This document shows, one piece after another, positions 36,878 through 45,505 of a stretch of DNA of 64,000 nt. A program made the position numbers and the translations under genes. The notes below the pieces were generated by a model, which searched no databases, was not told where the DNA came from, and was given only the letters and a program-made list of their open reading frames with translations. This stretch comes from CAVTJL01 sp963735065. Lineage in GTDB: Bacteria; Pseudomonadota; Alphaproteobacteria; Geminicoccales; Geminicoccaceae. The stretch lies in the NCBI GenBank assembly GCA_963735065.1, contig CAVTJL010000009.1:69033-133032 (forward strand). Direction: 5' to 3'. How positions within the stretch are numbered: the first letter of the stretch is position 1; the number at the start of each line of letters is the position of its first letter.

Positions 36878-36926
36878 CCGGCACCGGGAGCATAAGGCGG
36901 CCGGGGCTAACGGGCGGTTAAGAGCC

Positions 36927-37196
36927 TCAGGCGGCCCTGCGCTGCTGCAGGCGGCCGATCTGCGCGGCCAGGCGGTCGACGCTCATGCGGAAGCTTTGGG
37001 TCTGCTCATCCGTCAGCTCGTTACCGAGGCGGCGCAGCGTCTTCAGGCGCTCGACGGCGACCTGATGGGCGGCCAGGGCATCGGCGAGAGCCCGGTCGCC
37101 CACCTCGCCGTCATGCGCGCGCAGATCGGCAAGCGGCGCGCCCAGCTCCTCGAGCCGCTTGGCCATCCTGTCGAGAAACGTCGCATGCTCACTCAT
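36927..37196 (-). CDS. Small helical protein of unknown function
   Basis: An 89-residue, fully helical, charged protein (FLDRMAKRLEELGAPLADLR, then SFRMSVDRLAAQIGRLQQRR) that could form a coiled coil. AGGGAGCAGGAC precedes the ATG. No family recognised. Confidence 0.6.
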   Translation of the reverse strand: MSEHATFLDRMAKRLEELGAPLADLRAHDGEVGDRALADALAAHQVAVERLKTLRRLGNELTDEQTQSFRMSVDRLAAQIGRLQQRRAA

Positions 37197-37282
37197 GTCC
37201 TGCTCCCTTCGTCACGGAACCGTCCCCTGCGTCTCATAAACGCATGGCCGGCAGACAGGGTCCCCGGAGTATAGCTTTGCCC

Positions 37283-38089
37283 ATGACACCGCGTGAACCC
37301 GCGATCCGCCTTCTCCTCGCCACCGTCGCGCTCGGCCTGATGATCGGCTCGGCCGATGCGGCGCAGCAGCGCGCGGCCCCCGCCGCCTGCGACCCGGCCG
37401 ACCGCCCGAGCGCCGTCCCCGCCGGACCGATGCCGCAGGTGCATCTGTGGACCAAGAGCGACCTGCCGCCGGGCTGGCAACCGCCCGGCTGCCTGCGGTG
37501 GCCCTCCACGTCCAATTCGACGGTGGTCGAGACGATCGGCACCTTCGCCTCGGCCAGCGACGGCGCCGCGCTCCTCGCCCGCCTCGGCCACGTCTCGAGG
37601 CTGGCCGGCTTCAAATACTGGTCCGCGGCCGATCAGAAATGGCGGCCGCTCTTCACGCAGGCGGTCGCGCTGAGCCGGCCGGACCCGGACGCCAAGCGTT
37701 CCGACTTCACGCCCGCCGAGCTTCACGAGGGCGGCACCTATTACATGCTTCAGAGCGACGGCAACCCGCTCGGGCCGATCGTTCAGGGGCTGACCATCTT
37801 CAAGGCGACGCCGAACCGGCTCATCGCCAACATGCGCAACGTCTCGACGCTCAGCTTCCTGGGCGTGTCCCTCGTCTCGAAGGATCAGCTCCAGACCTTC
37901 TTCGATCTGGAGCGCCAGCCCGACGGGACATGGTCCTACTACTCGCTGGCGAAGCTGGCGACGCACCTGCCGGCCTTCCTCGAGCCGTCGCCGGCGACCC
38001 TCGAGAACAGGGCGGTGGCGATCTTCCGCTTCGTCGCCGACTACAGGGCGGACACCGAGCCGCCGATCGCCCGGAACGAGCGCCCCTAG
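37283..38089 (+). CDS. Exported protein, possibly DUF6675 family
   Basis: A 268-residue protein with a signal peptide (IRLLLATVALGLMIGSADA). The mature part has CLRWPSTSNSTVVETIGTFA, RLGHVSRLAGFKYWSAADQK, YYMLQSDGNPLGPIVQGLTI and NRAVAIFRFVADYRADTEP. This resembles a family of periplasmic proteins of unknown function (DUF6675, tentative). The ATG at 37283 directly precedes the signal. The 3' end overlaps the convergent HIT gene by 4 bases. Confidence 0.65.
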   Translation: MTPREPAIRLLLATVALGLMIGSADAAQQRAAPAACDPADRPSAVPAGPMPQVHLWTKSDLPPGWQPPGCLRWPSTSNSTVVETIGTFASASDGAALLARLGHVSRLAGFKYWSAADQKWRPLFTQAVALSRPDPDAKRSDFTPAELHEGGTYYMLQSDGNPLGPIVQGLTIFKATPNRLIANMRNVSTLSFLGVSLVSKDQLQTFFDLERQPDGTWSYYSLAKLATHLPAFLEPSPATLENRAVAIFRFVADYRADTEPPIARNERP

Positions 38090-38505
38090 GAAGAATCGGC
38101 CGCCGCCTCGCGGTAGCGCCGCACGAGGGACGCCAGATCGGCGGCCTCGTGCGTCGGGCCGGGGCCTGCGCACCAGATCGGCGCCGGCCAGGCGGCGTCG
38201 TCGCGCCGCCGGCCCACCACGTGGACATGCATCTGCGGCACGAGGTTGCCGATGGTGGCGACGTTGATCTTGTCGGGCCTGGCAACCTGCTGCACGAGCC
38301 GCGTCGCCCGCAGGATCTCGGCCGTCAGGAGGCCGTAGTCGGCGGGGGCGAGGTCCGTCAGCTCGACGATTCCCGGCCGGCGAGGAACGAGCAGGAGCCA
38401 GGCGAAGCGCGCATCGTCCTTCAGCAGGACACGGCAGAGGGGCCAGTCCGCGATCGCGGCACTGCCGCTCTCGAGCCGCGTGTCGAGCGCGAAGGCCTCG
38501 GTCAT
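38086..38505 (-). CDS. HIT-family protein
   Basis: A 139-residue histidine-triad protein. The fold reads WPLCRVLLKDDARFAWLLLV, DKINVATIGNLVPQMHVHVV, with the active-site pattern H-V-H-V-V. The first His of the usual HxHxH is not seen, as in several HIT-like hydrolases. HIT proteins cleave nucleoside phosphate or AMP conjugates. Its neighbour downstream in the same direction is the YafY regulator gene region, with 26 bases between. Confidence 0.85.
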   Translation of the reverse strand: MTEAFALDTRLESGSAAIADWPLCRVLLKDDARFAWLLLVPRRPGIVELTDLAPADYGLLTAEILRATRLVQQVARPDKINVATIGNLVPQMHVHVVGRRRDDAAWPAPIWCAGPGPTHEAADLASLVRRYREAAADSS

Positions 38506-38531
38506 GGTGCGTCTCCCCTGCCGGCATGGCC

Positions 38532-39218
38532 TCAGGGCTGGTAGCCGAAGCGCCTGAGGAAGTCGACGAGCCTGCGGCCCGGCGTCTGCGGATACCGCTC
38601 CTCCCGCACCGCCATGCGCTCGATCCTGTCGATGCGAAAGGAGCGGAAGTCCTCTCTGAGCTCGCACCACGAAAGAGACAGCCAGACCGGCGGGAAGAAA
38701 GAGAGGCTCAAGGGCCAGACGGTCCGCTCGGTGCGCCGCTCGGCGAGGTCGAGATAGGTGATGTCGAGCTTGTGCTGCTCGCGGACGGCGCGGCGCAGCG
38801 TCGGCACGTCGATGCCGACGGCCGGCGCCCGCTTGCTGGGCGGTGCGGCGAAGGCCAGCGACATCGCGAGCGGACGCAGGCCGTCGGGCACCACCGCCGT
38901 CACCTTGGCCAGCATGCTGCCGGCAGCGCGGGCAAGCTCGGGATCGGCCCAGCTCTCGACGATGCGCGTGCCGATCAAGAGCGCCTCCAGCTCGTCGACG
39001 TTGAGCATCAGCGGCGGAAGATCAAAGCCGTCGCGCAGCAGATAGCCCACGCCTGCCGCACCCTCGATCGGCACGCCCCGCCCCTGAAGGGCCGCGATGT
39101 CGCGATAGACCGTGCGCGCCGTCACCTCGAGCTCGTCCGCGATCGCGGCAGCCGTCACCGCGCGGGATCGGCGCCTGAGGATCTGGATGATCGCGAACAG
39201 ACGATCGGCGCGGCGCAT
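38532..39218 (-). CDS. YafY-type HTH/WYL transcriptional regulator
   Basis: A 228-residue regulator: an N-terminal HTH_11 domain (RLFAIIQILRRRSRAVTAAA, then LEVTARTVYRDIAALQGRGV) and a C-terminal WYL domain (ITYLDLAERRTERTVWPLSL, then WCELREDFRSFRIDRIERM). WYL domains bind ligands such as nucleic acids or small molecules. It is divergent from a GST gene, and a near-perfect operator sits just before its own start codon, so it should control both genes. Confidence 0.9.
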   Translation of the reverse strand: MRRADRLFAIIQILRRRSRAVTAAAIADELEVTARTVYRDIAALQGRGVPIEGAAGVGYLLRDGFDLPPLMLNVDELEALLIGTRIVESWADPELARAAGSMLAKVTAVVPDGLRPLAMSLAFAAPPSKRAPAVGIDVPTLRRAVREQHKLDITYLDLAERRTERTVWPLSLSFFPPVWLSLSWCELREDFRSFRIDRIERMAVREERYPQTPGRRLVDFLRRFGYQP

Positions 39219-39221
39219 GAG

Positions 39222-39247
39222 GCTCCTGACAGAATGCTGTCAGGAGC
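39222..39247. promoter_or_regulatory. Perfect inverted repeat, likely YafY operator
   Basis: Arms GCTCCTGACAG (39222-39232) and CTGTCAGGAGC (39237-39247), perfectly complementary, with a 4-base centre. It lies 3 bases upstream of the yafY-like start and 51 bases before the GST gene, in the shared promoter. CTGACAG/CTGTCAG palindromes are known near WYL regulators of this type. Confidence 0.85.
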
Positions 39248-39297
39248 ACCCTGCTAGAGAGCACGGGTCAAGGCAATCCCGGAAAGGAGCCGACCCG

Positions 39298-39996
39298 ATG
39301 CTGACCTTGTGGCAGTTTCCGCCAGCCTTCGGCCTGCCGAGCCCGAGCCCGTTCTGCATGAAGGTCGAGGGCTTCCTGCGGCTGGCCGACATTCCCTACC
39401 GCACGGCGGCCCTGACCGATTTGCGCGAGGCACCGAAAGGCAAGGGGCCGTTCATCGAGGAGGATGGCGTCCGGATCGGCAATTCGGCGCTCATCATCGA
39501 GCATCTCGAGCAGAAGCACGGCATCGATCTGGACCGCGGGCTGGACCCGGCAGCACGCGCGGTCGCGCACGCCTTCGGCGTGATGCTGGAGGAGCGGACC
39601 TACTTCGCGATGGTCTTCAATCGCTGGATGGAGGAGCGGAACTGGCCCATCGTGCGCGACGCCTTCTTCCCCGATCTGCCGGCCGACACGCAGGATGCCA
39701 TCCGCGAGCGGGCCCGCGGGCGGCTGACCGGGCAGGGTATCGCCGTCCACAAGCCGGAGGAGATCTACCGCCTCGCGCGCCGCGACATCGATGCTCTCGC
39801 CGTGTGGCTCGACGACAAGCCCTTCTTCATGGGCGAGGCGCCGACCCGGATCGACGCCACCATAGCCGCCTTCGTCGCGAGCTTCACGGCGGAGCCGTTC
39901 GCGAGCCCGCTCGCGGAGGCGACGCGCAGCCACCCGAACCTCACAGCCTACCGCGATCGCCTGATGCCGAAGCTCTTTCCGGACCACGCCCGCTGA
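39298..39996 (+). CDS. Glutathione S-transferase family protein
   Basis: A 232-residue GST-like protein. The N-terminal thioredoxin fold (MLTLWQFPPAFGLPSPSPFC) has a PSPSPFC motif in place of the usual active site, and continues GFLRLADIPYRTAALTDLRE and EEDGVRIGNSALIIEHLEQK (the glutathione-binding NS pair). The helical C-terminus contains RIDATIAAFVASFTAEPFAS. It may detoxify electrophiles; control by the adjacent YafY regulator is inferred from the shared operator. Confidence 0.85.
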   Translation: MLTLWQFPPAFGLPSPSPFCMKVEGFLRLADIPYRTAALTDLREAPKGKGPFIEEDGVRIGNSALIIEHLEQKHGIDLDRGLDPAARAVAHAFGVMLEERTYFAMVFNRWMEERNWPIVRDAFFPDLPADTQDAIRERARGRLTGQGIAVHKPEEIYRLARRDIDALAVWLDDKPFFMGEAPTRIDATIAAFVASFTAEPFASPLAEATRSHPNLTAYRDRLMPKLFPDHAR

Positions 39997-40012
39997 CGGC
40001 TCGGGCCGCCTC

Positions 40013-40897
40013 TCAGGCTGCGCGCGCCTCGGCGTCCAGCCGCGCCTTCATCCCGAGCAGGCGACGGACGCACTGCGCCAGCTCGTGGCAGGGCCGGGTG
40101 GCGTCCTTGGACGGCGGATAGAGATTGACGTTGAAGGGCGGCAGCGCCGGCAGGCCAGCCTCGTCGGGCAGCGGGCGAATGCTCGGCGGCAGCGTCGAGG
40201 CAAGCAGCGCGGTCACCGCGATGTCGGCCTCGATGCAGGCGCGCAGCGCTCCCATGTCCGTCATGTCGCCGGTCATCCGCCACGTCCGGCCGGCCATCGC
40301 CAACGCGTCGAGGACCGGCGCCCGGAAAGCGCAGCGCAGGCTGCCGAAGGCGATCGGCAAAGGCTCGTGCAGCCAAGCCTCGCCCGCCGGCGCGCCGACC
40401 CAGACGAGAAGGTCCGGATAGAGCACCTCGCCGTCGGCCGCGCAGCCAAGCTCCGTGGCAAGGTAGAGATCGATCCGGCCGGCCTCGCGGGCGGCGCGAA
40501 GCTCCGCGGTCGGACCGCCCAGGACGCTCACCCGCACGCGCGGCCATTGCTGGCAGAAGCTCTTCAAAAGAGGTGCGAGGAAAAGATCAGACAGGTCGGA
40601 CGGCACGCCCAACCGGACCTCGCCATCCTCGTCCGGCGCGCGCATCACGTGCCAGATCTCGTCGTTGAGCGACAGGAGCCGCCGTGCGTGCGCGAGCAGC
40701 CGCTCGCCCGCGGCCGTCAGCCGGAGCCGCTTGCCCTCGCGATCGAACAGGGCCTGATCGAGGCTGTCCTCGAGCCGGCGAAGCTGCTGGCTCACCGCCG
40801 CCTGTGTGAGATGGACGCGCTCACCCGCGCGCGTGGCGCCCCCCGTCTCCACGACGGCGACGAAGCTGCGTAGCAGGGCAAGATCGAGGTGTCGCAT
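40013..40897 (-). CDS. LysR-family transcriptional regulator
   Basis: A 294-residue LTTR. The HTH reads LALLRSFVAVVETGGATRAG then LTQAAVSQQLRRLEDSLDQA; the ligand domain follows from about residue 90 (DGEVRLGVPSDLSDLFLAPL). The gene is divergent from a DUF1127 gene across 124 bases, a layout often found in Alphaproteobacteria. No ligand can be assigned. Confidence 0.9.
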   Translation of the reverse strand: MRHLDLALLRSFVAVVETGGATRAGERVHLTQAAVSQQLRRLEDSLDQALFDREGKRLRLTAAGERLLAHARRLLSLNDEIWHVMRAPDEDGEVRLGVPSDLSDLFLAPLLKSFCQQWPRVRVSVLGGPTAELRAAREAGRIDLYLATELGCAADGEVLYPDLLVWVGAPAGEAWLHEPLPIAFGSLRCAFRAPVLDALAMAGRTWRMTGDMTDMGALRACIEADIAVTALLASTLPPSIRPLPDEAGLPALPPFNVNLYPPSKDATRPCHELAQCVRRLLGMKARLDAEARAA

Positions 40898-40911
40898 GGG
40901 CTGACGCTATC

Positions 40912-40926
40912 ATAAGCGTTGCTAAT
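40912..40926. promoter_or_regulatory. Candidate LysR-type binding site
   Basis: ATAAGCGTTGCTAAT is a near-palindrome with the T-N11-A form used by LysR proteins, 14 bases upstream of the lysR start and in the divergent promoter of the DUF1127 gene. The region after it is unusually A+T-rich (TTCATTATATAGGG), fit for a promoter of the DUF1127 gene. Confidence 0.5.
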
Positions 40927-41021
40927 GTCCAAAATCATGAACATTCATTTTCATTATATAGGGAGAGGCCCCATCTCCGAGGTGTACCAATCAACCGACG
41001 GGCCGAAGGAGCCCTCCCACC

Positions 41022-41255
41022 ATGCACGAGCACGTCATCGGAGTCCGGAACACGGTCGCGTCGAGCGGCCAGGGATCGGTGTCACAGGTCATCGTCCACA
41101 TGCTGGACCGGCTGCTCTTTGCCATGGAGGTCAGGCGGCAGCGCCGCGCCCTTGCTGATCTCGATGCTTGCGCGCTGAAAGACGTCGGCATCACGCGCGC
41201 CGAGGCGGGCGTGGAGAGCAGCCGTGGGTTCTGGGACCTGCCCGTTCAGCGCTGA
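41022..41255 (+). CDS. DUF1127 small protein
   Basis: A 77-residue protein whose C-terminal part (LDRLLFAMEVRRQRRALADL, then DACALKDVGITRAEAGVE) is the DUF1127/YjiS domain. Such small basic proteins can bind RNA and tune phosphate and carbon metabolism in Agrobacterium and Rhodobacter. AAGGAGC lies 7-8 bases before the ATG. It is divergent from the LysR gene and probably regulated by it. Confidence 0.88.
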   Translation: MHEHVIGVRNTVASSGQGSVSQVIVHMLDRLLFAMEVRRQRRALADLDACALKDVGITRAEAGVESSRGFWDLPVQR

Positions 41256-41289
41256 GCCACTCGAAAGCGCCGCGTTCCGCGCTTGCAAC

Positions 41290-41330
41290 GGCCGGCAACG
41301 GCGAGGGCAGGAATCCCGCCGTCGCCGGCC
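41290..41330 (+). terminator. Large hairpin after the DUF1127 gene
   Basis: Arms of 14 bases (41290-41303 and 41317-41330) with one mismatch and a 13-base loop, 35 bases past the stop. TTACG follows, so the U tract is weak; transcription stop or mRNA protection are both possible. Confidence 0.5.
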
Positions 41331-42012
41331 TTACGCAAATGTATACGCCCTGACTGCAGAGGCGCTCTTTACCGGCGCGTCTACCCGATCCACCCTGCTA
41401 TGCTATGGAGCCGCCTTTCGAGGCGCCGTGGTCGGGAACATGCGGGCATGTGCGGTTGTCGGGCCGGTGACCGCTCGGGCGCGCAGACAAGCAGGAGCGC
41501 GCCATGCAGGCTTCAGCCCGCGGTGACCTCGGCGGTGATCCCGATCGGCAGGCCGATACGGGCGGCCGCAGGCATCGCCGCCTGGTGCGCGTGATGGCTC
41601 CCGGTGTCTGCTATATCCTGCTTGAGCCGAAGGACATCGCCCGCGTGCTGGCTGCCCGTCCAGGCGCCCGTATCCAGCCGCTGGCGGAGCGGGCCGCGTG
41701 AGGCGCGGCCGACGGCTTGCCCGGCCGCCCTCCTGATATGTCGGGCGATCGGCCGAGCATGGCTCGCGAAGGGCACTAGAGGAGCATCGCTTCAATCGTC
41801 ATTGCGAGACCGACAGAAGACCGGCCAGACTCCGCGGCGCGTCCTTCTTGATGCCGGATTTACTGATCGGTAAAGTGATGATGATGATCTTCCTCGCTAC
41901 ACCAGCCACGCATGAGGCCTCGCCACCGTCGGGCCCGACAGGCCTGCCGACGCTCATCTCCTAGGCGGCCAGGTCCGGGCCATCCGATGGTCGAACACCG
42001 ACCGGGCAGCAC
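41331..42012. other. Long non-coding or weakly coding spacer
   Basis: About 680 bases with no gene of known type. A 65-codon frame at 41504-41701 (PGVCYILLEPKDIARVLAAR in its second half) is the only candidate. GATGATGATGATCTT at about 41877 and the end near 42012 belong to the promoter side of the response-regulator gene. Confidence 0.4.
41504..41701 (+). CDS. Possible small ORF, unknown
   Basis: A 65-residue frame. The N-terminal half is Arg/Asp/Gly-rich and unlike a protein; the second half (VMAPGVCYILLEPKDIARVL) looks folded. No good ribosome site. It could be real or chance. Confidence 0.22.
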   Translation: MQASARGDLGGDPDRQADTGGRRHRRLVRVMAPGVCYILLEPKDIARVLAARPGARIQPLAERAA

Positions 42013-42690
42013 ATGAAAATCCTCGTCGTCGAGGACGACGCCGACACGCTCGCCTTCGTCACCCGTGGCCTCCACGAGCAGGGCCATACGGTCGACACGG
42101 CGGCCGACGGACGCGAAGGCCTGTTCCTTGCGACGAGTGCCGCCTACGACGTCATCGTCGTCGACCGCATGCTGCCCGCGCTCGACGGCCTGTCGCTCGT
42201 CAAGATGATCCGTGCGGGCGGGATCAAGGCGCCGGTCCTGTTCCTCACGACCATGGCGGGCATCGACGACCGCGTCGCGGGGCTCGATGCGGGCGGCGAC
42301 GACTATCTGGTCAAGCCCTTTGCTTTCGCCGAGCTCAGGGCGCGTGTGGACGCGCTCTGCCGCCGGCCGGCCTCCGCCGAGACGGTGACGGTGCTGCGCG
42401 TCGGCGATCTCGAGATGGACCTTCTCAAGCGGACCGTGACGCGGGCCGGCCAACGCATCGATCTGCAGACCCGCGAGTTCCAGCTTCTGGAGTATCTGAT
42501 GCGGCATGCCGGCAGGGTCGTGACCCGCACGATGCTGCTGGAGAATGTCTGGGAGTTCCATTTCGATCCCCAGACGACCGTGGTGGAGACCCATGTCAGC
42601 CGCCTCAGGGCCAAGATCGACCGGGGCTTCAAAGACGAGCTCATTCACACCGTCCGCGGCGCCGGCTACACGCTCCGTGCGCCCGGCTGA
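42013..42690 (+). CDS. OmpR-family response regulator
   Basis: A 225-residue response regulator. The receiver domain has the acidic pair in KILVVEDDADT, phospho-acceptor D51 in VVDRMLPALDG and K101 in LVKPFAF; the C-terminal winged helix reads LQTREFQLLEYLMRHAGRVV then VVETHVSRLRAKIDRGF. It overlaps the sensor kinase gene by 14 bases. The target genes are not known; the system resembles the CusRS/QseBC class. Confidence 0.94.
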   Translation: MKILVVEDDADTLAFVTRGLHEQGHTVDTAADGREGLFLATSAAYDVIVVDRMLPALDGLSLVKMIRAGGIKAPVLFLTTMAGIDDRVAGLDAGGDDYLVKPFAFAELRARVDALCRRPASAETVTVLRVGDLEMDLLKRTVTRAGQRIDLQTREFQLLEYLMRHAGRVVTRTMLLENVWEFHFDPQTTVVETHVSRLRAKIDRGFKDELIHTVRGAGYTLRAPG

Positions 42691-44113
42691 CCTGCTGCGC
42701 AGCACGAGCTTTCGCCTCGCCGCCTTCCACGCCTTGATCTTCGCCGTCTCGGTGACCGTGCTGTTCGGTGTGGTCTATCTCTCCCTCGGCAAGGCGATCA
42801 GCGGTCAGCTCGATCAGGACATCGAAGGCCAGCTCCAGACCCTGATCAACGACAGCACCACCGACACCCCCGAAGATCTGCGCCAACTCGTGGCGGCACG
42901 GAGCGCGGCCGTCGAGGCGTCGCGCGACTACTTCCTCCTCCTCGCGCGAGACGGCACCCGCCTCGCCGGCAACATGCCAGAGGTGAAACCGGTCGTGGGC
43001 TGGTTCGAGCTGCCGCCCCGCTACGACGTCAACGACGCCCGGTACCGCGAGAAGCACCACATCGTCCGCGCCAAGGGCGTCTTTCTCCCCGACGGCAGCT
43101 ATCTCGCGGTCGGGCGCGACACGAATCCCGTCTTCCACATGCAGGAGCTCCTGGTGCGGGGCTTCGCCATCTGCCTCGTCCTGACCCTGGCCATGGCACT
43201 CGGCAGCGGCTCACTCACCACCTTGAGCGTGCTGCGTCGGATCGAGGCGATCAATGGTGCCAGCCGCGAGGTCGAGGCAGGGGCGCTCGACCGTCGTGTC
43301 CCGGTGAGCCCGGGCCCGCGCGACGAGTTCGCCGAGCTTGGCTTCCATCTCAACCGAATGCTGGACCGCATCCAGACGCTGCTCTTGGACCTGCAGCAGG
43401 TCACGAACGACATCGCGCACGATCTGAGAACGCCGCTCACGCGCCTGCGCCATCGGCTGGAGCTGGCGCGGCTGGGGCCCGCCGACCCCGGAGCCTATGA
43501 GCGGGCGATCGACCGGGCGATCGAGGACACCGACGCGATCCTCGCGACCTTCGCCTCGCTGCTGCGCATCGCCCAGATCGAGGCCGGCACGCGCCGCGCC
43601 GGCTTCACCAGCGTCGATCTCTCGGACCTCGCCTCGGGCCTGCTCGAGACCTACGAGCCGGTGGCCGAGGACGCCTCACGGCATCTGGCGGGGCGGGTGG
43701 CGACAGGGATCCTCGTCCAGGGCGATCGCCAGCTCTTGACCCAGATGATCGCCAACCTGCTGGAGAATGCGCTGCAGCACACGCCAGAAGGCAGCACCAT
43801 CGGGATCACGCTGGACCGGAGCGCCGCGGGCCCGGTGCTCGAGGTCACGGACAACGGCCCCGGTATCCCCGAGGCCATGCGCGAGCAGGTCTTCAAGCCC
43901 TTCATGAGGCTCGACCGCAGCCGCTCGACCCCGGGCAGCGGCCTCGGCCTCAGCCTCGTCGCCGTCATCGCCGAGCTGCACGACATCGCCATCGCCCTGG
44001 GCGACAACGAGCCGGGGCTGCGCATCACCCTCGCCTTCCCGGCGGTGGCCGGGCAGCGCGCCGCTCCTTCCTATGCCGCCACCGCGACGAAGGCCGGTGC
44101 CACCCGGGCATAG
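42677..44113 (+). CDS. Membrane sensor histidine kinase
   Basis: A 478-residue kinase from the GTG at 42677, which lies inside the regulator gene. Two transmembrane helices (about 13-37 and 160-180) flank a periplasmic loop of about 120 residues. HAMP follows, then the dimerisation helix with phospho-acceptor H248 (NDIAHDLRTPLTRLRHRLEL), and the ATPase domain with N box LLENALQHTPEG, VTDNGPGIPEAM and GSGLGLSLVAVI. The periplasmic signal is unknown. Its 3' end overlaps a convergent methyltransferase gene by 43 bases. Confidence 0.93.
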   Translation: MRPADLLRSTSFRLAAFHALIFAVSVTVLFGVVYLSLGKAISGQLDQDIEGQLQTLINDSTTDTPEDLRQLVAARSAAVEASRDYFLLLARDGTRLAGNMPEVKPVVGWFELPPRYDVNDARYREKHHIVRAKGVFLPDGSYLAVGRDTNPVFHMQELLVRGFAICLVLTLAMALGSGSLTTLSVLRRIEAINGASREVEAGALDRRVPVSPGPRDEFAELGFHLNRMLDRIQTLLLDLQQVTNDIAHDLRTPLTRLRHRLELARLGPADPGAYERAIDRAIEDTDAILATFASLLRIAQIEAGTRRAGFTSVDLSDLASGLLETYEPVAEDASRHLAGRVATGILVQGDRQLLTQMIANLLENALQHTPEGSTIGITLDRSAAGPVLEVTDNGPGIPEAMREQVFKPFMRLDRSRSTPGSGLGLSLVAVIAELHDIAIALGDNEPGLRITLAFPAVAGQRAAPSYAATATKAGATRA

Positions 44114-44673
44114 AGCCGAAGCTCGCCCAGATGATCCAGACGGGGGAGGCCGCCCGTCTGGGTGAGACCCTCGCGAAGAACGATCTCGTGTGCCTCGGCG
44201 ACCTCGGCCGGCGGGCCACGAAAGGCGAACCACTGACGAGCGACACGGAGTGCCGCCCGCAGGCAGGCGGCGCGATGCTCGGGTGCCAGGTGTTGGTAGA
44301 CCCCCAGCATCAAGACGACATCGAAGGTCGGCCGGGCCAGACAACGAAGCCAGCCGCAGCGCGGATCGGACAGGTCGGCGAGGTCGAAGCGGGCGGAGCG
44401 GCTGCGCACGATGCGCCGCGCCGCGCGGGCCCGCCGCGGGTTGACCTCCAGCCCCTGCCCGGCGACAGCACCGGCATCGAGGAAGCGCGCAAGGATCAGC
44501 CCCTCGGCGCAGCCGAGGTCGAGGACAGATTGGCCTTGCGCCACGCCCAGCAGGGGCTCCAGCCCGCGCAGGCGAAGGTCGACCTGCTCCTTGCCGTCGA
44601 GCCCGAGGTCGGCGGCGCTGTAGTAGCTCTTCTTCGAGACACGAGGAGAGCGGGACACATGGATGCCCAGCAT
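44071..44673 (-). CDS. SAM-dependent class I methyltransferase
   Basis: A 200-residue methyltransferase. Motif I is SVLDLGCAEGLILARFLDAG, with GLEVNPRRARAARRIVRSRS after it and VVLMLGVYQHLAPEHRAACL at motif IV. The start at 44673 (MLGIHVSRSPRVSKKSYYSA) is the first that begins with family-like sequence. Substrate unknown. It converges with, and overlaps, the histidine kinase gene. Confidence 0.75.
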   Translation of the reverse strand: MLGIHVSRSPRVSKKSYYSAADLGLDGKEQVDLRLRGLEPLLGVAQGQSVLDLGCAEGLILARFLDAGAVAGQGLEVNPRRARAARRIVRSRSARFDLADLSDPRCGWLRCLARPTFDVVLMLGVYQHLAPEHRAACLRAALRVARQWFAFRGPPAEVAEAHEIVLREGLTQTGGLPRLDHLGELRLYARVAPAFVAVAA

Positions 44674-44738
44674 CGTCGTAAGCTCCGGTAAAGCGATCGG
44701 GACAGAGCGGCGGCGCGAGGCCGTCCGGCGAGGACGGC

Positions 44739-45389
44739 TCAGACGAGGCGAGCCAGCATCGGCATCGCGTGGTGCAGATGCAGGAGGTCGATCAGCAGCA
44801 CGGCGGCGAAGGCCATGGTGGGCCACAGCGCGTGGCGGATGCGCTCGCGGAAGAGGGCCGGGCGCACCATGTAGCCGCTGGGCTCGCTGAGCCGGCTCCA
44901 GGCCGGCAGGAAGGCAGGCGTGGCGGCACGATAGGCCTCGAAGCGGGCGCCGTGGCGACGCAGCAGCCGCGCCTCCTCCAGGCGGACGGTGGCCCGATAG
45001 TGCATGGCCACAGCGAGCAGGAACAGGATGGGTGCGGTGACCGTCAGGGTCGCCATCGTCACGCCCAGGCCGGCCACCACATTGGCCGTGTACATGGGGT
45101 TGCGGCAGACCGAGTAGGGGCCCTCGGTAAGGAGCTCCTCGTTCTTGTGGCCGGCATGGTAGAGCGTGGCCCAAAGGCGCCCCGCCATGCCCAGCCCCAC
45201 CAGCAGGGCGGCCAGCGGCAGCGCCACCAGCGCCGCCCAGGAGCCGAGGCCGGCACGGCTGCCGCAAAGGACAAGCAGCAGGCAGGCGGCGAGCGCCAGC
45301 AGCATCGAGCGGTGGCGCTTTTGCTTGAGGAAGCCGTGGGCCACGGGCCGGGCGGCGCCGACCGTGGGCCGGGACGGGATCGGTGTCAT
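44739..45389 (-). CDS. Membrane methyltransferase of the ICMT/PEMT family
   Basis: A 216-residue membrane protein with about five hydrophobic segments. The conserved part GHKNEELLTEGPYSVCRNPM then YTANVVAGLGVTMATL, and LEEARLLRRHGARFEAYRAA, is the isoprenylcysteine carboxyl methyltransferase/PEMT-like signature. These bind SAM between the last helices and methylate lipids or small molecules. It precedes the class I methyltransferase by 65 bases on the same strand. Confidence 0.8.
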   Translation of the reverse strand: MTPIPSRPTVGAARPVAHGFLKQKRHRSMLLALAACLLLVLCGSRAGLGSWAALVALPLAALLVGLGMAGRLWATLYHAGHKNEELLTEGPYSVCRNPMYTANVVAGLGVTMATLTVTAPILFLLAVAMHYRATVRLEEARLLRRHGARFEAYRAATPAFLPAWSRLSEPSGYMVRPALFRERIRHALWPTMAFAAVLLIDLLHLHHAMPMLARLV

Positions 45390-45505
45390 GGGTCGCTCGC
45401 GCGTTGCGCGGCCGACCGCGGGCTCGAGGCGAGCGCCGCCGGCGGTCGCGAGCCGGATCGCGGCGACCCTAGGAGCCCCCACCTTTCCCGCGACTGGCCT
45501 GCCGC

